From NCBI GenBank assembly GCA_963995525.1, contig OZ023207.1:35602792-35666791 (forward strand): 64,000 bases of DNA, given 5' to 3'. Both the position numbers and the translations under genes were made by a program. This document shows, piece by piece, positions 44,701-57,539 of this stretch. Every line of letters starts with the position of its first letter. Position 1 is the stretch's first letter. The notes beneath the pieces were generated by a model. It saw only the letters and a list, made by a program, of their open reading frames with translations. It did no database searches and was not told where the DNA came from. The stretch is from Escarpia spicata (taxonomy: Eukaryota > Annelida > Polychaeta > Sabellida > Siboglinidae).

Positions 44701-46900
44701 AAATGTCTACACTACTGTGATAGTGAACTGTACGTTCATGCAAGAGAAATATTATGCTATCAGTTTGAATTGATTGAAACTCAGCATTTGGGATCGTTTT
44801 TAACTGTTGATTACCCGCTGTAAATGAAAACTAACCGTCAGAAAACGTCTAGATTGCTGTAATAGTGACACGCGAAACATTATGTTATGCCATTGAATTG
44901 AACAATATTCAGCATTTTGCATCATTTTTAAGTGTTGATTACCCCCTATAAATGAAAACAAACCGTCAGAAAACGTCTAGAATGCTCTGAATGTAAGCCG
45001 TACGGTGAAACATACGAAATATTATGTTATATCATTGAATTGAACGATATTCAGCATATGGTAACGGTTTTAACTTTTGATTACCCCTTATATATGAAAA
45101 CTAACCGTCAGAAAATGTATAGATTACTGTCGTAGAGAACTGTACGTTGATGCAAGAGAAATATTATGCTATCAGTTTGAATTGATTGAAACTCAGCATT
45201 TGGGATCGTTTTTAACTGTTGATTACCCGCTGTAAATGAAAACTAACCGTCAGAAAACGTCTAGATTGCTGTAATAGTGACCTGAAGTGTCAAACAAGCG
45301 AAATATTATGCTATCACTTCGAATTGATCGATACTCAACATTTGGGAACGTTTTTTAACTGTTGATTACCCCCTATAAATGAAAAATAACCGTCAGAAAA
45401 CGTCTACATTGCTGTGAATGTGAGCTGTACGGTTATACACGAGAAACGTTATGTTATGCCATTGAATTGCACGATATTAAGAATTTTGCATCGTTCTAAA
45501 GTGTTGATTACCCCCTATAAATGAAAACTAACCATCAGAAAACGTCTACAATGCGGTGATTGTAAGCTGAACGGTGATACATAAGAAATATTATGTTATA
45601 TCATTGAAATGAACGATATTCAGCATTTGGCAACGTTTTTAACTTTTCTTTACCCCCTATAAATGAAAACTAACCGTCAGAAAATGTATAGACTACTGTG
45701 ATAGTGAACTGTACGTTCATACAAGAGAAATATTATGCTATCACATCGAATTGATTCATACTCAGCATTTGGGAACGTTTTTAACTGTTGATTACCCCCT
45801 ATAAATGAAAACAAACCGTCAGAAAACGTGTACATTGCTGTAAATGTGAGCTGTACGGTTATACACGCGAAATATTATGTTATGCCATTGAATTGAACAA
45901 TATTCAGCATTTTGCATCGTTTTAAAGTGTTGATTACCCCCTATAAATGAAAACAAACCGTCAGAAAACGTCTAGAATGCTCTGAATGTAAGCCGTACGG
46001 TGAAACATACGAAATATTATGTTATATCATTGAAATGAACGATATTCAGCATTTGGCAACGTTTATAACTTTTCTTTACCCCCTATAAATGAAAACTAAC
46101 CGTCAGAAAATGTCTAGACTACTGTGATAGTGAACTGTACGATCATACAAGAGAAATATTATGCTATCACTTCGAATTGATTCATACTCAGCATTTGGGA
46201 ACGTTTTTAACTGTTGATTACCCCCTATAAATGAAAACAAACCGTCAGAAAACGTGTACATTGCTGTAAATGTGAGCTGTACGGTAATACACGCGAAATA
46301 TTATGTTATGCCATTGAATTGAACAATATTCAGCATTTTGCATCGTTTTAAAGTGTTGATTACCTCCTATAAATGAAAACTAACCATCAGAAAACGTCTA
46401 CAATACTGTGAATGTAAGCCGAACGGTGATACATACGAAATATTATGTTATATCATTGAAATGAACGATATTCAGCATTTGGCAACGTTTTTAACTTTTC
46501 TTTACCCCCTATAAATGAAAACTAACCGTCAGAAAATGTCTGGACTACTGTGATAGTGAACTGTACGTTCATACAAGAGAAATATTATGCTATCACTTCG
46601 AATTGATTCATACTCAGCATTTGGGAACGTTTTTAACTGTTGATTACCCCCTATAAATGAAAACAAACCGTCAGAAAACGTGTACTTTGCTGTAAATGTG
46701 AGCTGTACGGTAATACACGCGAAATATTATGTTATGCCATTGAATTGAACAATATTCAGCATTTTGCATCGTTTTAAAGTGTTGATTACCCCCTATAAAT
46801 GAAAACTAACCATCAGAAAACGTCTACAATGCTGTGATTGTAAGCCGAACGGTGATACATACGAAATATTATCTTATATCATTGAAAGGAACGATACTCA
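37900..46900 (-). repeat. HOR domain 3, second block: 2117-bp, 15-monomer unit
   Basis: ATTGAAAGGA recurs at 37989, 40105, 42222 and 44339, and the E/A hybrid at 38515, 40632, 42749 and 44865, giving a 2116-2117-bp period over about four copies. The next ATTGAAAGGA, at 46881, is 2542 bp further on, so the period breaks there. Copies look nearly identical by eye, with single-base private changes such as CATACGAAATATTTAGTTA near 41775. Confidence 0.9.
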
Positions 46901-49800
46901 GCATTTGGGAACGTTTTTAACTGTTGATTACCCCCTATAAATGAAAAATAACCGTCAGAAAACGTCTACATTGCTGTGAATGTGAGCTGTACGGTTATAC
47001 ACGAGAAACATTATGTTATGCCATTGAATTGAACGATATTCAGAATTTTGCATCGTTTTAAAGTGTTGATTACCCCCTATAAATGAAAACTAACCATCAG
47101 AAAACGTCTACAATACTGTGAATGTAAGCCGAACGGTGATACATACGAAATATTATGTTATATCATTGAAATGAACGATATTCAGCATTTGGCAACGTTT
47201 ATAACTTTTCTTTACCCCCTATAAATGAAAACTAACCGTCAGAAAATGTCTAGACTACTGTGATAGTGAACTGTACGATCATACAAGAGAAATATTATGC
47301 TATCACTTCGAATTGATTCATACTCAGCATTTGGGAACGTTTTTAACTGTTGATTACCCCCTATAAATGAAAACAAACTGTCAGAAAACGTGTACATTGC
47401 TGTAAATGTTAGCTGTACGGTTATACGCGCGAAATATTATGTTATGCCATTGAATTGAACAATATTCAGCATTTTGCATCATTTTAAAGTGTTGATTACC
47501 CCCTATAAATGAAAACTAACCGTCAGAAAACGTCTAGAATGCTCTGAATGTAAGCCGTACGGTGAAACATACGAAATATTATGTTATATCATTGAATTTA
47601 ACGATATTCAGCATATGGTAAAGTTTTTAACTTTTGATTACCCCTTATATATGAAAACTAACCGTCAGAAAATGTCTAGATTACTGTCGTAGAGAACTGT
47701 TCGTTCATGCAAGAGAAATATTATGCTATCAGTTTGAATTGATTGAAACTCAGCATTTGGGATCGTTTTTAACTGTTGATTACCCGCTGTAAATAAAAAC
47801 TAACCGTCAGAAAACGTCTAGATTGCTGTTATAGTGACCTGAAGTGTCAAACAAGCGATATATTATGCTATCACTTCGAATTGATCGATACTCAGCATTT
47901 GGGAACGTTTTTAACTGTTGATTACCCCCTATAAATGAAAAATAACCGTCAGAAAACGTCTACATTCTGTGAATGTGAGCTGTACGGTTATACACGAGAA
48001 ACATTATGTTATGCCATTGAATTGAACGATATTCAGAATTTTGCATCGTTTTAAAGTGTTGATTACCCCCTATAAATGAAAAATAACCGTCAGAAAACGT
48101 CTACATTGCTGTGAATGTGAGCTGTACGGTTATACACGAGATACATTATGTTATGCCATTGAATTGAACGATATTCAGAATTTTGCATCGTTTTAAAGTG
48201 TTGATTACCCCCTATAAATGAAAACTAACCATCAGAAAACGTCTACAATACTGTGAATGTAAGCCGAACGGTGATACATACGAAATATTATGTTATATCA
48301 TTGAAATGAACGATATTGAGCATTTGGCAACGTTTTTAACTTTTATTTACCCCCTATAAATGAAAACTAACCGTCAGAAAATGTCTACACTACTGTGATA
48401 GTGAACTGTACGTTCATACAAGAGAAATATTATGCTATCACTTCGAATTGATTCATACTCAGCATTTGGGAACGTTTTTAACTGTTGATTACCCCCTATA
48501 AATGAAAACAAACCGTCAGAAAACGTGTACATTGCTGTAAATGTGAGCTGTACGGTAATACACGCGAAATATTATGTTATGCCATTGAATTGAACAATAT
48601 TCAGCATTTTGCATCGTTTTAAAGTGTTGATTACCCCCTATAAATGAAAACAAACCGTCAGAAAACGTCTAGAATGCTCTGAATGTAAGCCGTACAGTGA
48701 AACGTACGAAATATTATGTTATATTATTGAATTGAACGATATTCAGCATATGGTAACGGTTTTAACTTTTGATTACACCTTATATATGAAAACTAACCGT
48801 CAGAAAATGTCTAGATTACTGTCGTAGAGAACTGTACGTTCATGCAAAAGAAATATTATGCTATTAGTTTGAATTGATTGAAACTCAGCATTTGGGATCG
48901 TTTTTAACTGTTGATTACCCGCTGTAAATGAAAACTAACCGTCAGAAAACGTCTAGATTGCTGTAATAGTGACCTGAAGTGTCAAACAAGCGAAATATTA
49001 TGCTATCACTTCGAATTGATCGATACTCAGCATTTGGGAACGTTTTTAACTGTTGATTACCCCCTATAAATGAAAAATAACCGTCAGAAAACGTCTACAT
49101 TGCTGTGAATGTGAGCGGTACGGTTATACACGAGAAACATTATGTTATGCCATTGAATTGAAAGATATTCAGAATTTTGCATCGTTTTAAAGTGTTGATT
49201 ACCCCCTATAAATGAAAACTAACCATCAGAAAACGTCTACAATACTGTGAATGTAAGCCGAACGGTGATACATACGAAATATTATGTTATATCATTGAAA
49301 TGAACGATATTCAGGATTTGGCAACGTTTTTAACTTTTCTTTACCCCCATAAATGAAAACTAACCGTCAGAAAATGTCTAGACTACTGTGATAGTGAACT
49401 GTACGTTCATACAAGAGAAATATTATGCTATCACTTCGAATTGATTCACACTCAGCATTTGGGAACGTTTTTAACTGTTGATTACCCCCTATAAATGAAA
49501 ACAAACCGTCAGAAAACGTGTACATTGCTGTAAATGTGAGCTGTACGGTTATACACGCGAAATATTATGTTATGCCATTGAATTGAACAATATTCAGCAT
49601 TTTGCATCATTTTAAAGTGTTGATTACCCCCTATAAATGAAAAATAACCGTCAGAAAACGTCTAGAATGCTCTGAATGTAAGCCGTACGGTGAAACATAC
49701 GAAATATTATGTTATATCATTGAATTGAACGATATTCAGCATTTGGCAACGTTTTTAACTTTTCTTTACCCCTTATAAATGAAAACTAACCGTCAGAAAA
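46900..49800 (-). repeat. Transitional satellite stretch between HOR domains
   Basis: Monomers continue on the - strand without a clear HOR period. A tandem pair of D monomers occurs near 47.95-48.20 kb (TGTAAGCC-type C monomers follow), and a first copy of the G variant with ATGGTAAAGTTTTTAAC lies at 47615, 2980 bp before its next copy. Single-base indels such as CTACATTCTGTGAATG near 47960 are more frequent than in the neighbouring domains. Confidence 0.7.
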
Positions 49801-52800
49801 TGTCTGGACTACTGTGATAGTGAACTGTACTTTCATACAAGAGAAATATTATGCTATCACTTCGAATTGATTCATACTCAGCATTTGGGAACGTTTTTAA
49901 CTGTTGATTACCCCCTATAAATGAAAACAAACCGTCAGAAAACGTGTACATTGCTGTAAATGTGAGCTGTACGGTAATACACGCGAAATATTATGTTATG
50001 CCATTGAATTGAACAATATTCAGCATTTTGCATCGTTTTAAAGTGTTGATTACCACCTATAAATGAAAACTAACAATCAGAAAACGTATACAATGCTGTG
50101 ATTGTAAGCCGAACGGTGATACATACGAAATATTATGTTAGATCATTGAAAGGAACGATACTCAGCATTTGGGAACGTTTTTAACTGTTGATTAACCCCT
50201 ATAAATGAAAAATAACCGTCAGAAAACGTCTACATTGCTGTGATAGTGAACTGTACGATCATACAAGAGAAATATTATGCTATCACTTCGAATTGATTCA
50301 TACTCAGCATTTGGGAACGTTTTTAACTGTTGATTACCCCCTGTAAATGAAAACAAACCGTCAGAAAACGTGTACATTGCTGTAAATGTTAGCTGTACGG
50401 TTATACGCGCGAAATATTATGTTATGCCATTGAATTGAACAATATTCAGCATTTTGCATCATTTTAAAGTGTTGATTACCCCCTATAAATGAAAACTAAC
50501 CGTCAGAAAACGTCTAGAATGCTCTGAATGTAAGCCGTACGGTGAAACATACGAAATATTATGTTATATCATTGAATTTAACGATATTCAGCATATGGTA
50601 AAGTTTTTAACTTTTGATTACCCCTTATATATGAAAACTAACCGTCAGAAAATGTCTAGATTACTGTCGTAGAGAACTGTTCGTTCTTGCAAGAGAAATA
50701 TTATGCTATCAGTTTGAATTGATTGAAACTCAGCATTTGGGATCGTTTTTAACTGTTGATTACCCGCTGTAAATGAAAACTAACCGTCAGAAAACGTCTA
50801 GATTGCTGTAATAGTGACCTGAAGTGTCAAACAAGCGATATATTATGCTATCACTTCGAATTGATCGATACTCAGCATTTGGGAACGTTTTTAACTGTTG
50901 ATTACCCCCTATAAATGAAAAATAACCGTCAGAAAACGTCTACATTGCTGTGAATGTGAGCTGTACGGTTATACACGAGAAACATTATGTTATGCCATTG
51001 AATTGAACGATATTCAGAATTTTGCATCGTTTTAAAGTGTTGATTACCCCCTATAAATGAAAACTAACCATCAGAAAACGTCTACAATACTGTGAATGTA
51101 AGCCGAACGGTGATACATACGAAATATTATGTTATATCATTGAAATGAACGATATTCAGCATTTGGCAACGTTTTTAACTTTTCTTTACCCCCTATAAAT
51201 GAAAACTAACCGTCAGAAAATGTTTAGACTACTGTGATAGTGAACTGTACGTTCATACAAGAGAAATATTATGCTATCACTTCGAATTGATTCATACTCA
51301 GCATTTGGGAACGTTTTTAACTGTTGATTACCCCCTATAAATGAAAACAAACCGTCAGAAAACGTGTACATTGCTGTAAATGTGAGCTGTACGGTAATAC
51401 ACGCGAAATATTATGTTATGCCATTGAATTGAACAATATTCAGCATTTTGCATCGTTTTAAAGTGTTGATTACCCCCTATAAATGATAACTAACCATCAG
51501 AAAACGTCTACAATGCTGTGATTGTAAGCCGAACGGTGATACATACGAAAAATTATGTTATATCATTGAAATGAACGATATTCAGCATTTGGCAACGTTT
51601 TTAACTTTTCTTTACCCCCTATAAATGAAAACTAACCGTCAGAAAATGTCTAGACTACTGTGATAGTGAACTGTACGATCATACAAGAGAAATATTATGC
51701 TATCACTTCGAATTGATTCATACTCAGCATTTGGGAACGTTTTTAACTGTTGATTACCCCCTATAAATGAAAACAAACCGTCAGAAAACGTGTACATTGC
51801 TGTAAATGTGAGCTGTACGGTAATACACGCGAAATATTATGTTATGCCATTGAATTGAACAATATTCAGCATTTTGCATCGTTTTAAAGTGTTGATTACC
51901 CCCTATAAATGAAAACTAACAATCAGAAAACGTATACAATGCTGTGATTGTAAGCCGAACGGTGATACATACGAAATATTATGTTAGATCATTGAAAGGA
52001 ACGATACTCAGCATTTGGGAACGTTTTTAACTGTTGATTAACCCCTATAAATGAAAAATAACCGTCAGAAAACGTCTACATTGCTGTGATAGTGAACTGT
52101 ACGATCATACAAGAGAAATATTATGCTATCACTTCGAATTGATTCATACTCAGCATTTGGGAACGTTTTTAACTGTTGATTACCCCCTGTAAATGAAAAC
52201 AAACCGTCAGAAAACGTGTACATTGCTGTAAATGTTAGCTGTACGGTTATACGCGCGAAATATTATGTTATGCCATTGAATTGAACAATATTCAGCATTT
52301 TGCATCATTTTAAAGTGTTGATTACCCCCTATAAATGAAAACTAACCGTCAGAAAACGTCTAGAATGCTCTGAATGTAAGCCGTACGGTGAAACATACGA
52401 AATATTATGTTATATCATTGAATTTAAAGATATTCAGCATATGGTAAAGTTTTTAACTTTTGATTACCCCTTATATATGAAAACTAACCGTCAGAAAATG
52501 TCTAGATTACTGTCGTAGAGAACTGTTCGTTCATGCAAGATAAATATTATGCTATCAGTTTGAATTGATTGAAACTCAGCATTTGGGATCGTTTTTAACT
52601 GTTGATTACCCGCTGTAAATGAAAACTAACCGTCAGAAAACGTCTAGATTGCTGTAATAGTGACCTGAAGTGTCAAACAAGCGATATATTATGCTATCAC
52701 TTCGAATTGATCGATACTCAGCATTTGGGAACGTTTTTAACTGTTGATTACCCCCTATAAATGAAAAATAACCGTCAGAAAACGTCTACATTGCTGTGAA

Positions 52801-55600
52801 TGTGAGCTGTACGGTTATACACGAGAAACATTATGTTATGCCATTGAATTGAACGATATTCAGAATTTTGCATCGTTTTAAAGTGTTATTACCCCCTATA
52901 AATGAAAACTAACCATCAGAAAACGTCTACAATACTGTGAATGTAAGCCGAACGGTGATACATACGAAATATTATGTTATATCATTGAAATGAACGATAT
53001 TCAGCATTTGGCAACGTTTTTAACTTTTCTTTACCCCCTATAAATGAAAACTAACCATCAGAAAATGTTTAGACTACTGTGATAGTGAACTGTACGTTCA
53101 TACAAGAGAAATATTATGCTATCACTTCGAATTGATTGATACTCAGCATTTGGGAACGTTTTTAACTGTTGATTACCCCCTATAAATGAAAACAAACCGT
53201 CAGAAAACGTGTACATTGCTGTAAATGTGAGCTGTACGGTAATACACGCGAAATATTATGTTATGCCATTGAATTGAACAATATTCAGCATTTTGCATCG
53301 TTTTAAAGTGTTGATTACCCCCTATAAATGAAAACTAACCATCAGAAAACGTCTACAATGCTGTGATTGTAAGCCGAACGGTGATACATACGAAAAATTA
53401 TGTTATATCATTGAAATGAACGATATTCAGCATTTGGCAACGTTTTTAACTTTTCTTTACCCCCTATAAATGAAAACTAACCGTCAGAAAATGTCTAGAC
53501 TACTGTGATAGTGAACTGTACGATCATACAAGAGAAATATTATGCTATCACTTCGAATTGATTCATACTCAGCATTTGGGAACGTTTTTAACTGTTGATT
53601 ACCCCCTATAAATGAAAACAAACCGTCAGAAAACGTGTACATTGCTGTAAATGTGAGCTGTACGGTAATACACGCGAAATATTATGTTATGCCATTGAAT
53701 TGAACAATATTCAGCATTTTGCATGGTTTTAAAGTGTTGATTACCCCCTATAAATGAAAACTAACAATCAGAAAACGTATACAATGCTGTGATTGTAAGC
53801 CGAACGGTGATACATACGAAATATTATGTTAGATAATTGAAAGGAACGATACTCAGCATTTGGGAACGTTTTTAACTGTTGATTAACCCCTATAAATGAA
53901 AAATAACCGTCAGAAAACGTCTACATTGCTGTGATAGTGAACTGTACGATCATACAAGAGAAATATTATGCTATCACTTCGAATTGATTCATACTCAGCA
54001 TTTGGGAACGTTTTTAACTGTTGATTACCCCCTGTAAATGAAAACAAACCGTCAGAAAACGTGTACATTGCTGTAAATGTTAGCTGTACGGTTATACGCG
54101 CGAAATATTATGTTATGCCATTGAATTGAACAATATTCAGCATTTTGCATCATTTTAAAGTGTTGATTACCCCCTATAAATGAAAACTAACCGTCAGAAA
54201 ACGTCTAGAATGCTCTGAATGTAAGCCGTACGGTGAAACATACGAAATATTATGTTATATCATTGAATTTAACGATATTCAGCATATGGTAAAGTTTTTA
54301 ACTTTTGATTACCCCTTATATATGAAAACTAACCGTCAGAAAATGTCTAGATTACTGTCGTAGAGAACTGTTCGTTCATGCAAGATAAATATTATGCTAT
54401 CAGTTTGAATTGATTGAAACTCAGCATTTGGGATCGTTTTTAACTGTTGATTACCCGCTGTAAATGAAAACTAACCGTCAGAAAACGTCTAGATTGCTGT
54501 AATAGTGACCTGAAGTGTCAAACAAGCGATATATTATGCTATCACTTCGAATTGATCGATACTCAGCATTTGGGAACGTTTTTAACTGTTGATTACCCCC
54601 TATAAATGAAAAATAACCGTCAGAAAACGTCTACATTGCTGTGAATGTGAGCTGTACGGTTATACACGAGAAACATTATGTTATGCCATTGAATTGAACG
54701 ATATTCAGAATTTTGCATCGTTTTAAAGTGTTGATTACCCCCTATAAATGAAAACTAACCATCAGAAAACGTCTACAATACTGTGAATGTAAGCCGAACG
54801 GTGATACATACGAAATATTATGTTATATCATTGAAATGAACGATATTCAGCATTTGGCAACGTTTTTAACTTTTCTTTACCCCCTATAAATGAAAACTAA
54901 CCATCAGAAAATGTTTAGACTACTGTGATAGTGAACTGTACGTTCATACAAGAGAAATATTATGCTATCACTTCGAATTGATTCATACTCAGCATTTGGG
55001 AACGTTTTTAACTGTTGATTACCCCCTATAAATGAAAACAAACCGTCAGAAAACGTGTACATTGCTGTAAATGTGAACTGTACGGTAATACACGCGAAAT
55101 ATTATGTTATGCCATTGAATTGAACAATATTCAGCATTTTGCATCGTTTTAAAGTGTTGATTACCCCCTATAAATGAAAACTAACCATCAGAAAACGTCT
55201 ACAATGCTGTGATTGTAAGCCGAACGGTGATACATACGAAAAACTATGTTATATCATTGAAATGAACGATATTCAGCATTTGGCAACGTTTTTAACTTTT
55301 CTTTACCCCCTATAAATGAAAACTAACCGTCAGAAAATGTCTAGACTACTGTGATAGTGAACTGTACGATCATACAAGAGAAATATTATGCTATCACTTC
55401 GAATTGATTCATACTCAGCATTTGGGAACGTTTTTAACTGTTGATTACCCCCTATAAATGAAAACAAACCGTCAGAAAACGTGTACATTGCTGTAAATGT
55501 TATCTGTACGGTTATACACGCGAAATATTATGTTATGCCATTGAATTGAACAATATTCAGCATTTTGCATCATTATAAAGTGTTGATTTCCCCCTATAAA
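49800..55600 (-). repeat. HOR domain 4: 1846-bp, 13-monomer unit
   Basis: The G-variant marker AAGTTTTTAACTTTTGATT occurs at 50601, 52447 and 54292, spaced 1846 and 1845 bp (one base is missing at AAGTGTTATTACC near 52885). The unit along + is G, F, E, D, C, B, A, C, B, A, C/E, D/B, A, which is 13 x 142 = 1846. The D/B chimera (CTACATTGCTGTGATAGTG) is private to this domain. About three copies are present. Confidence 0.9.
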
Positions 55601-55639
55601 TGAAAACTAACCGTCAGAAAACGTCTAGAATGCTCTGAA

Positions 55640-57110
55640 TGTAAGCCGAACGGTGATACATACGAAATATTATGTTATATCATTGAAATGAACGATATTC
55701 AGCATTTGGCAACGTTTTTAACTTTTCTTTACCCCCTATAAATGAAAACTAACCGTCAGAAAATGTTTAGACTACTGTGATAGTGAACTGTACGTTCATA
55801 CAAGAGAAATATTATGCTATCACTTCGAATTGATTCATACTCAGCATTTGGGATCGTTTTTAACTGTTGATTACCCGCTGTAAATGAAAACTAACCGTCA
55901 GAAAACGTGTACATTGCTGTAAATGTGAGCTGTACGGTTATACACGCGAAATATTATGTTATGCCATTGAATTGAACAATATTCAGCATTTTGCATCATT
56001 TTAAAGTGTTGATTACCCCCTATAAATGAAAACTAACCGTCAGAAAACGTCTAGAATGCTCTGAATGTAAGCCGTACGGTGAAACATACGAAACATTATG
56101 TTATATCATTGAATTGAACGATATTCAGCATATGGTAACGGTTTTAACTTTTCTTTACCCCCTATAAATGAAAACTAACCGTCAGAAAATGTCTAGACTA
56201 CTGTGATAGTGAACTGTACGATCATACAAGAGAAATATTATGCTATCACTTCGAATTGATTCATACTCAGCATTTGGGAACGTTTTTAACTGTTGATTAC
56301 CCCCTATAAATGAAAACAAACCGTCAGAAAACGTGTACATTGCTGTAAATGTTAGCTGTACGGTTATACACGCGAAATATTATGTTATGCCATTGAATTG
56401 AACAATATTCAGCATTTTGCATCGTTTTAAATTGTTGATTACCCCCTATAAATGAAAACTAACCATCAGAAAACGTCTACAATACTGTGAATGTAAGCCG
56501 AACGGTGATACATACGAAATATTATGTTATATCATTGAAATGAACGATATTCAGCATTTGGCAACGTTTTTAACTTTTCTTTACCCCCTATAAATGAAAA
56601 CTAACCGTCAGAAAATGTTTAGACTACTGTGATAGTGAACTGTACGTTCATACAAGAGAAATATTATGCTATCACTTCGAATTGATTCATACTCAGCATT
56701 TGGGATCGTTTTTAACTGTTGATTACCCGCTGTAAATGAAAACTAACCGTCAGAAAACGTGTACATTGCTGTAAATGTGAGCTGTACGGTTATACACGCG
56801 AAATATTATGTTATGCCATTGAATTGAACAATATTCAGCATTTTGCATCATTTTAAAGTGTTGATTACCCCCTATAAATGAAAACTAACCGTCAGAAAAC
56901 GTCTAGAATGCTCTGAATGTAAGCCGTACGGTGAAACATACGAAACATTATGTTATATCATTGAATTGAACGATATTCAGCATATGGTAACGGTTTTAAC
57001 TTTTGATTACCCCTTATATATGAAAACTAACCGTCAGAAAATGTCTAGATTACTGTCGTAGAGAACTGTACGTTCATGCAAGAGAAATATTATGCTATCA
57101 GTTTGAATAT
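55640..57110 (-). repeat. HOR domain 5 at the array edge: 852-bp, six-monomer unit
   Basis: The F-to-A chimera (GGGATCGTTTTTAAC leading to ACGTGTACATTGCTG) starts at 55851 and 56703, 852 bp apart (6 x 142). The unit is approximately C, B, F/A, G/C, B, A, in about 1.7 copies. Edge monomers show more disorder, as expected at the unhomogenised border of a satellite. Confidence 0.78.
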
Positions 57111-57126
57111 TATGGTATCAGTTTGA
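57087..57126. repeat. 20-bp tandem duplication inside an edge F monomer
   Basis: ATATTATGCTATCAGTTTGA at 57087-57106 is followed at once by the same 20 bases with one change (GCT to GGT) at 57107-57126. It lies 150 bp from the array end and was not noticed in other F monomers. Confidence 0.9.
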
Positions 57127-57276
57127 ATTGATTGAAACTCAGCATTTGGGATCGTTTTTAACTGTTGATTACCCGCTGTAAATGAAAACTAACCGCCAGA
57201 AAACGTATAGATTGTTGTAATAGTGACCTGAAGTGTCAAACAAGCGAAATATTATGCTATCACTTCGAATTGATCG

Positions 57277-57539
57277 TATTTCGTAACTACGATCCCTCAA
57301 TTTTGGTATAATTTTAGTTGCTCTCCTTTGTACTCTTTCTAGTATATGTATGTCCTTCTTGCAATATGGCCTCCCCGCTTGAATGAAACATTCTAAATGA
57401 GGCATAACTGTTGTTTTGTAGAGCGGTATTATTAGCTCCTGTTCCTTACACGTTATGTTTCGCCTAATTAATCCAATGATTTGAAAGTCCTTTTCTCTTA
57501 CAATAGTACTTTGTACAGAACCTCCTATTGTATATTGTA
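57277..57539 (-). pseudogene. CR1-like LINE A, C-terminal fragment (truncated by the satellite)
   Basis: This is the region of a non-LTR retrotransposon ORF2 downstream of the reverse transcriptase. On the - strand it encodes QYTIGGSVQSTIVREKDF, IIGLIRRNITCKEQELIIP and LERVQRRATKIIPKLRDRS. These motifs lie between the thumb and the C-terminus in CR1-group elements of the jockey superfamily. From family knowledge roughly 20-25 residues seem missing between EKDF and IIGLIRR, which suggests an internal deletion. At 57276/57277 the reading runs directly into satellite E monomer, so the last part of ORF2 and the 3' UTR are gone. It is continuous with the piece at 58660-59375 once LINE B is ignored. 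Non-functional. Confidence 0.85.
57532..57539. repeat. Target-site duplication, left copy (ATATTGTA)
   Basis: This 8-bp sequence recurs at 58660-58667 and the two copies bracket LINE B exactly. Both copies match the same LINE A position (the codons for V-Q-Y), as expected for duplicated host sequence. Confidence 0.85.

Larger units (their letters stand above)
1..57276. repeat. Satellite array of ~142-bp monomers, seven types, open at the left edge
   Basis: The whole stretch is tandem monomers of about 142 bp: the box TCATTTATAGG recurs at 121, 263, 405 and 547. Most monomers share TTTTCTGACGGTT, TTTTCATTTATAGGGGG and ATAATATTTC. Seven types can be told apart by their starts. A and D begin ACTTTAAAACGATGC. 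B and E begin AGTTAAAA with TTCCCAAATGCTGAGTAT. F carries GATCCCAAATGCTGAGTTTC. C has GTTGCCAAATGCTG and G has GTTACCATATGCTG. Monomers read on + from 1 to about 17.80 kb and on - from there to 57276; only one polarity switch was seen. Because 142 is 1 more than a multiple of 3, frames change every monomer and no ORF persists, so the short ORFs inside are incidental. The family is not one I recognise by name. It continues beyond position 1. Confidence 0.98.

Noticed and set aside
1..57276. CRISPR array
   Set aside because: The repeats are long, contiguous and similar throughout, with no unique spacers, and the genome is clearly that of an animal.
1..57276. CENP-B box in the monomers
   Set aside because: TTCGnnnnAnnCGGGn was looked for around TTTCGTATGTATCACCG and TTTCGCGTGTATAACCG; the CGGG core is missing at the required spacing.
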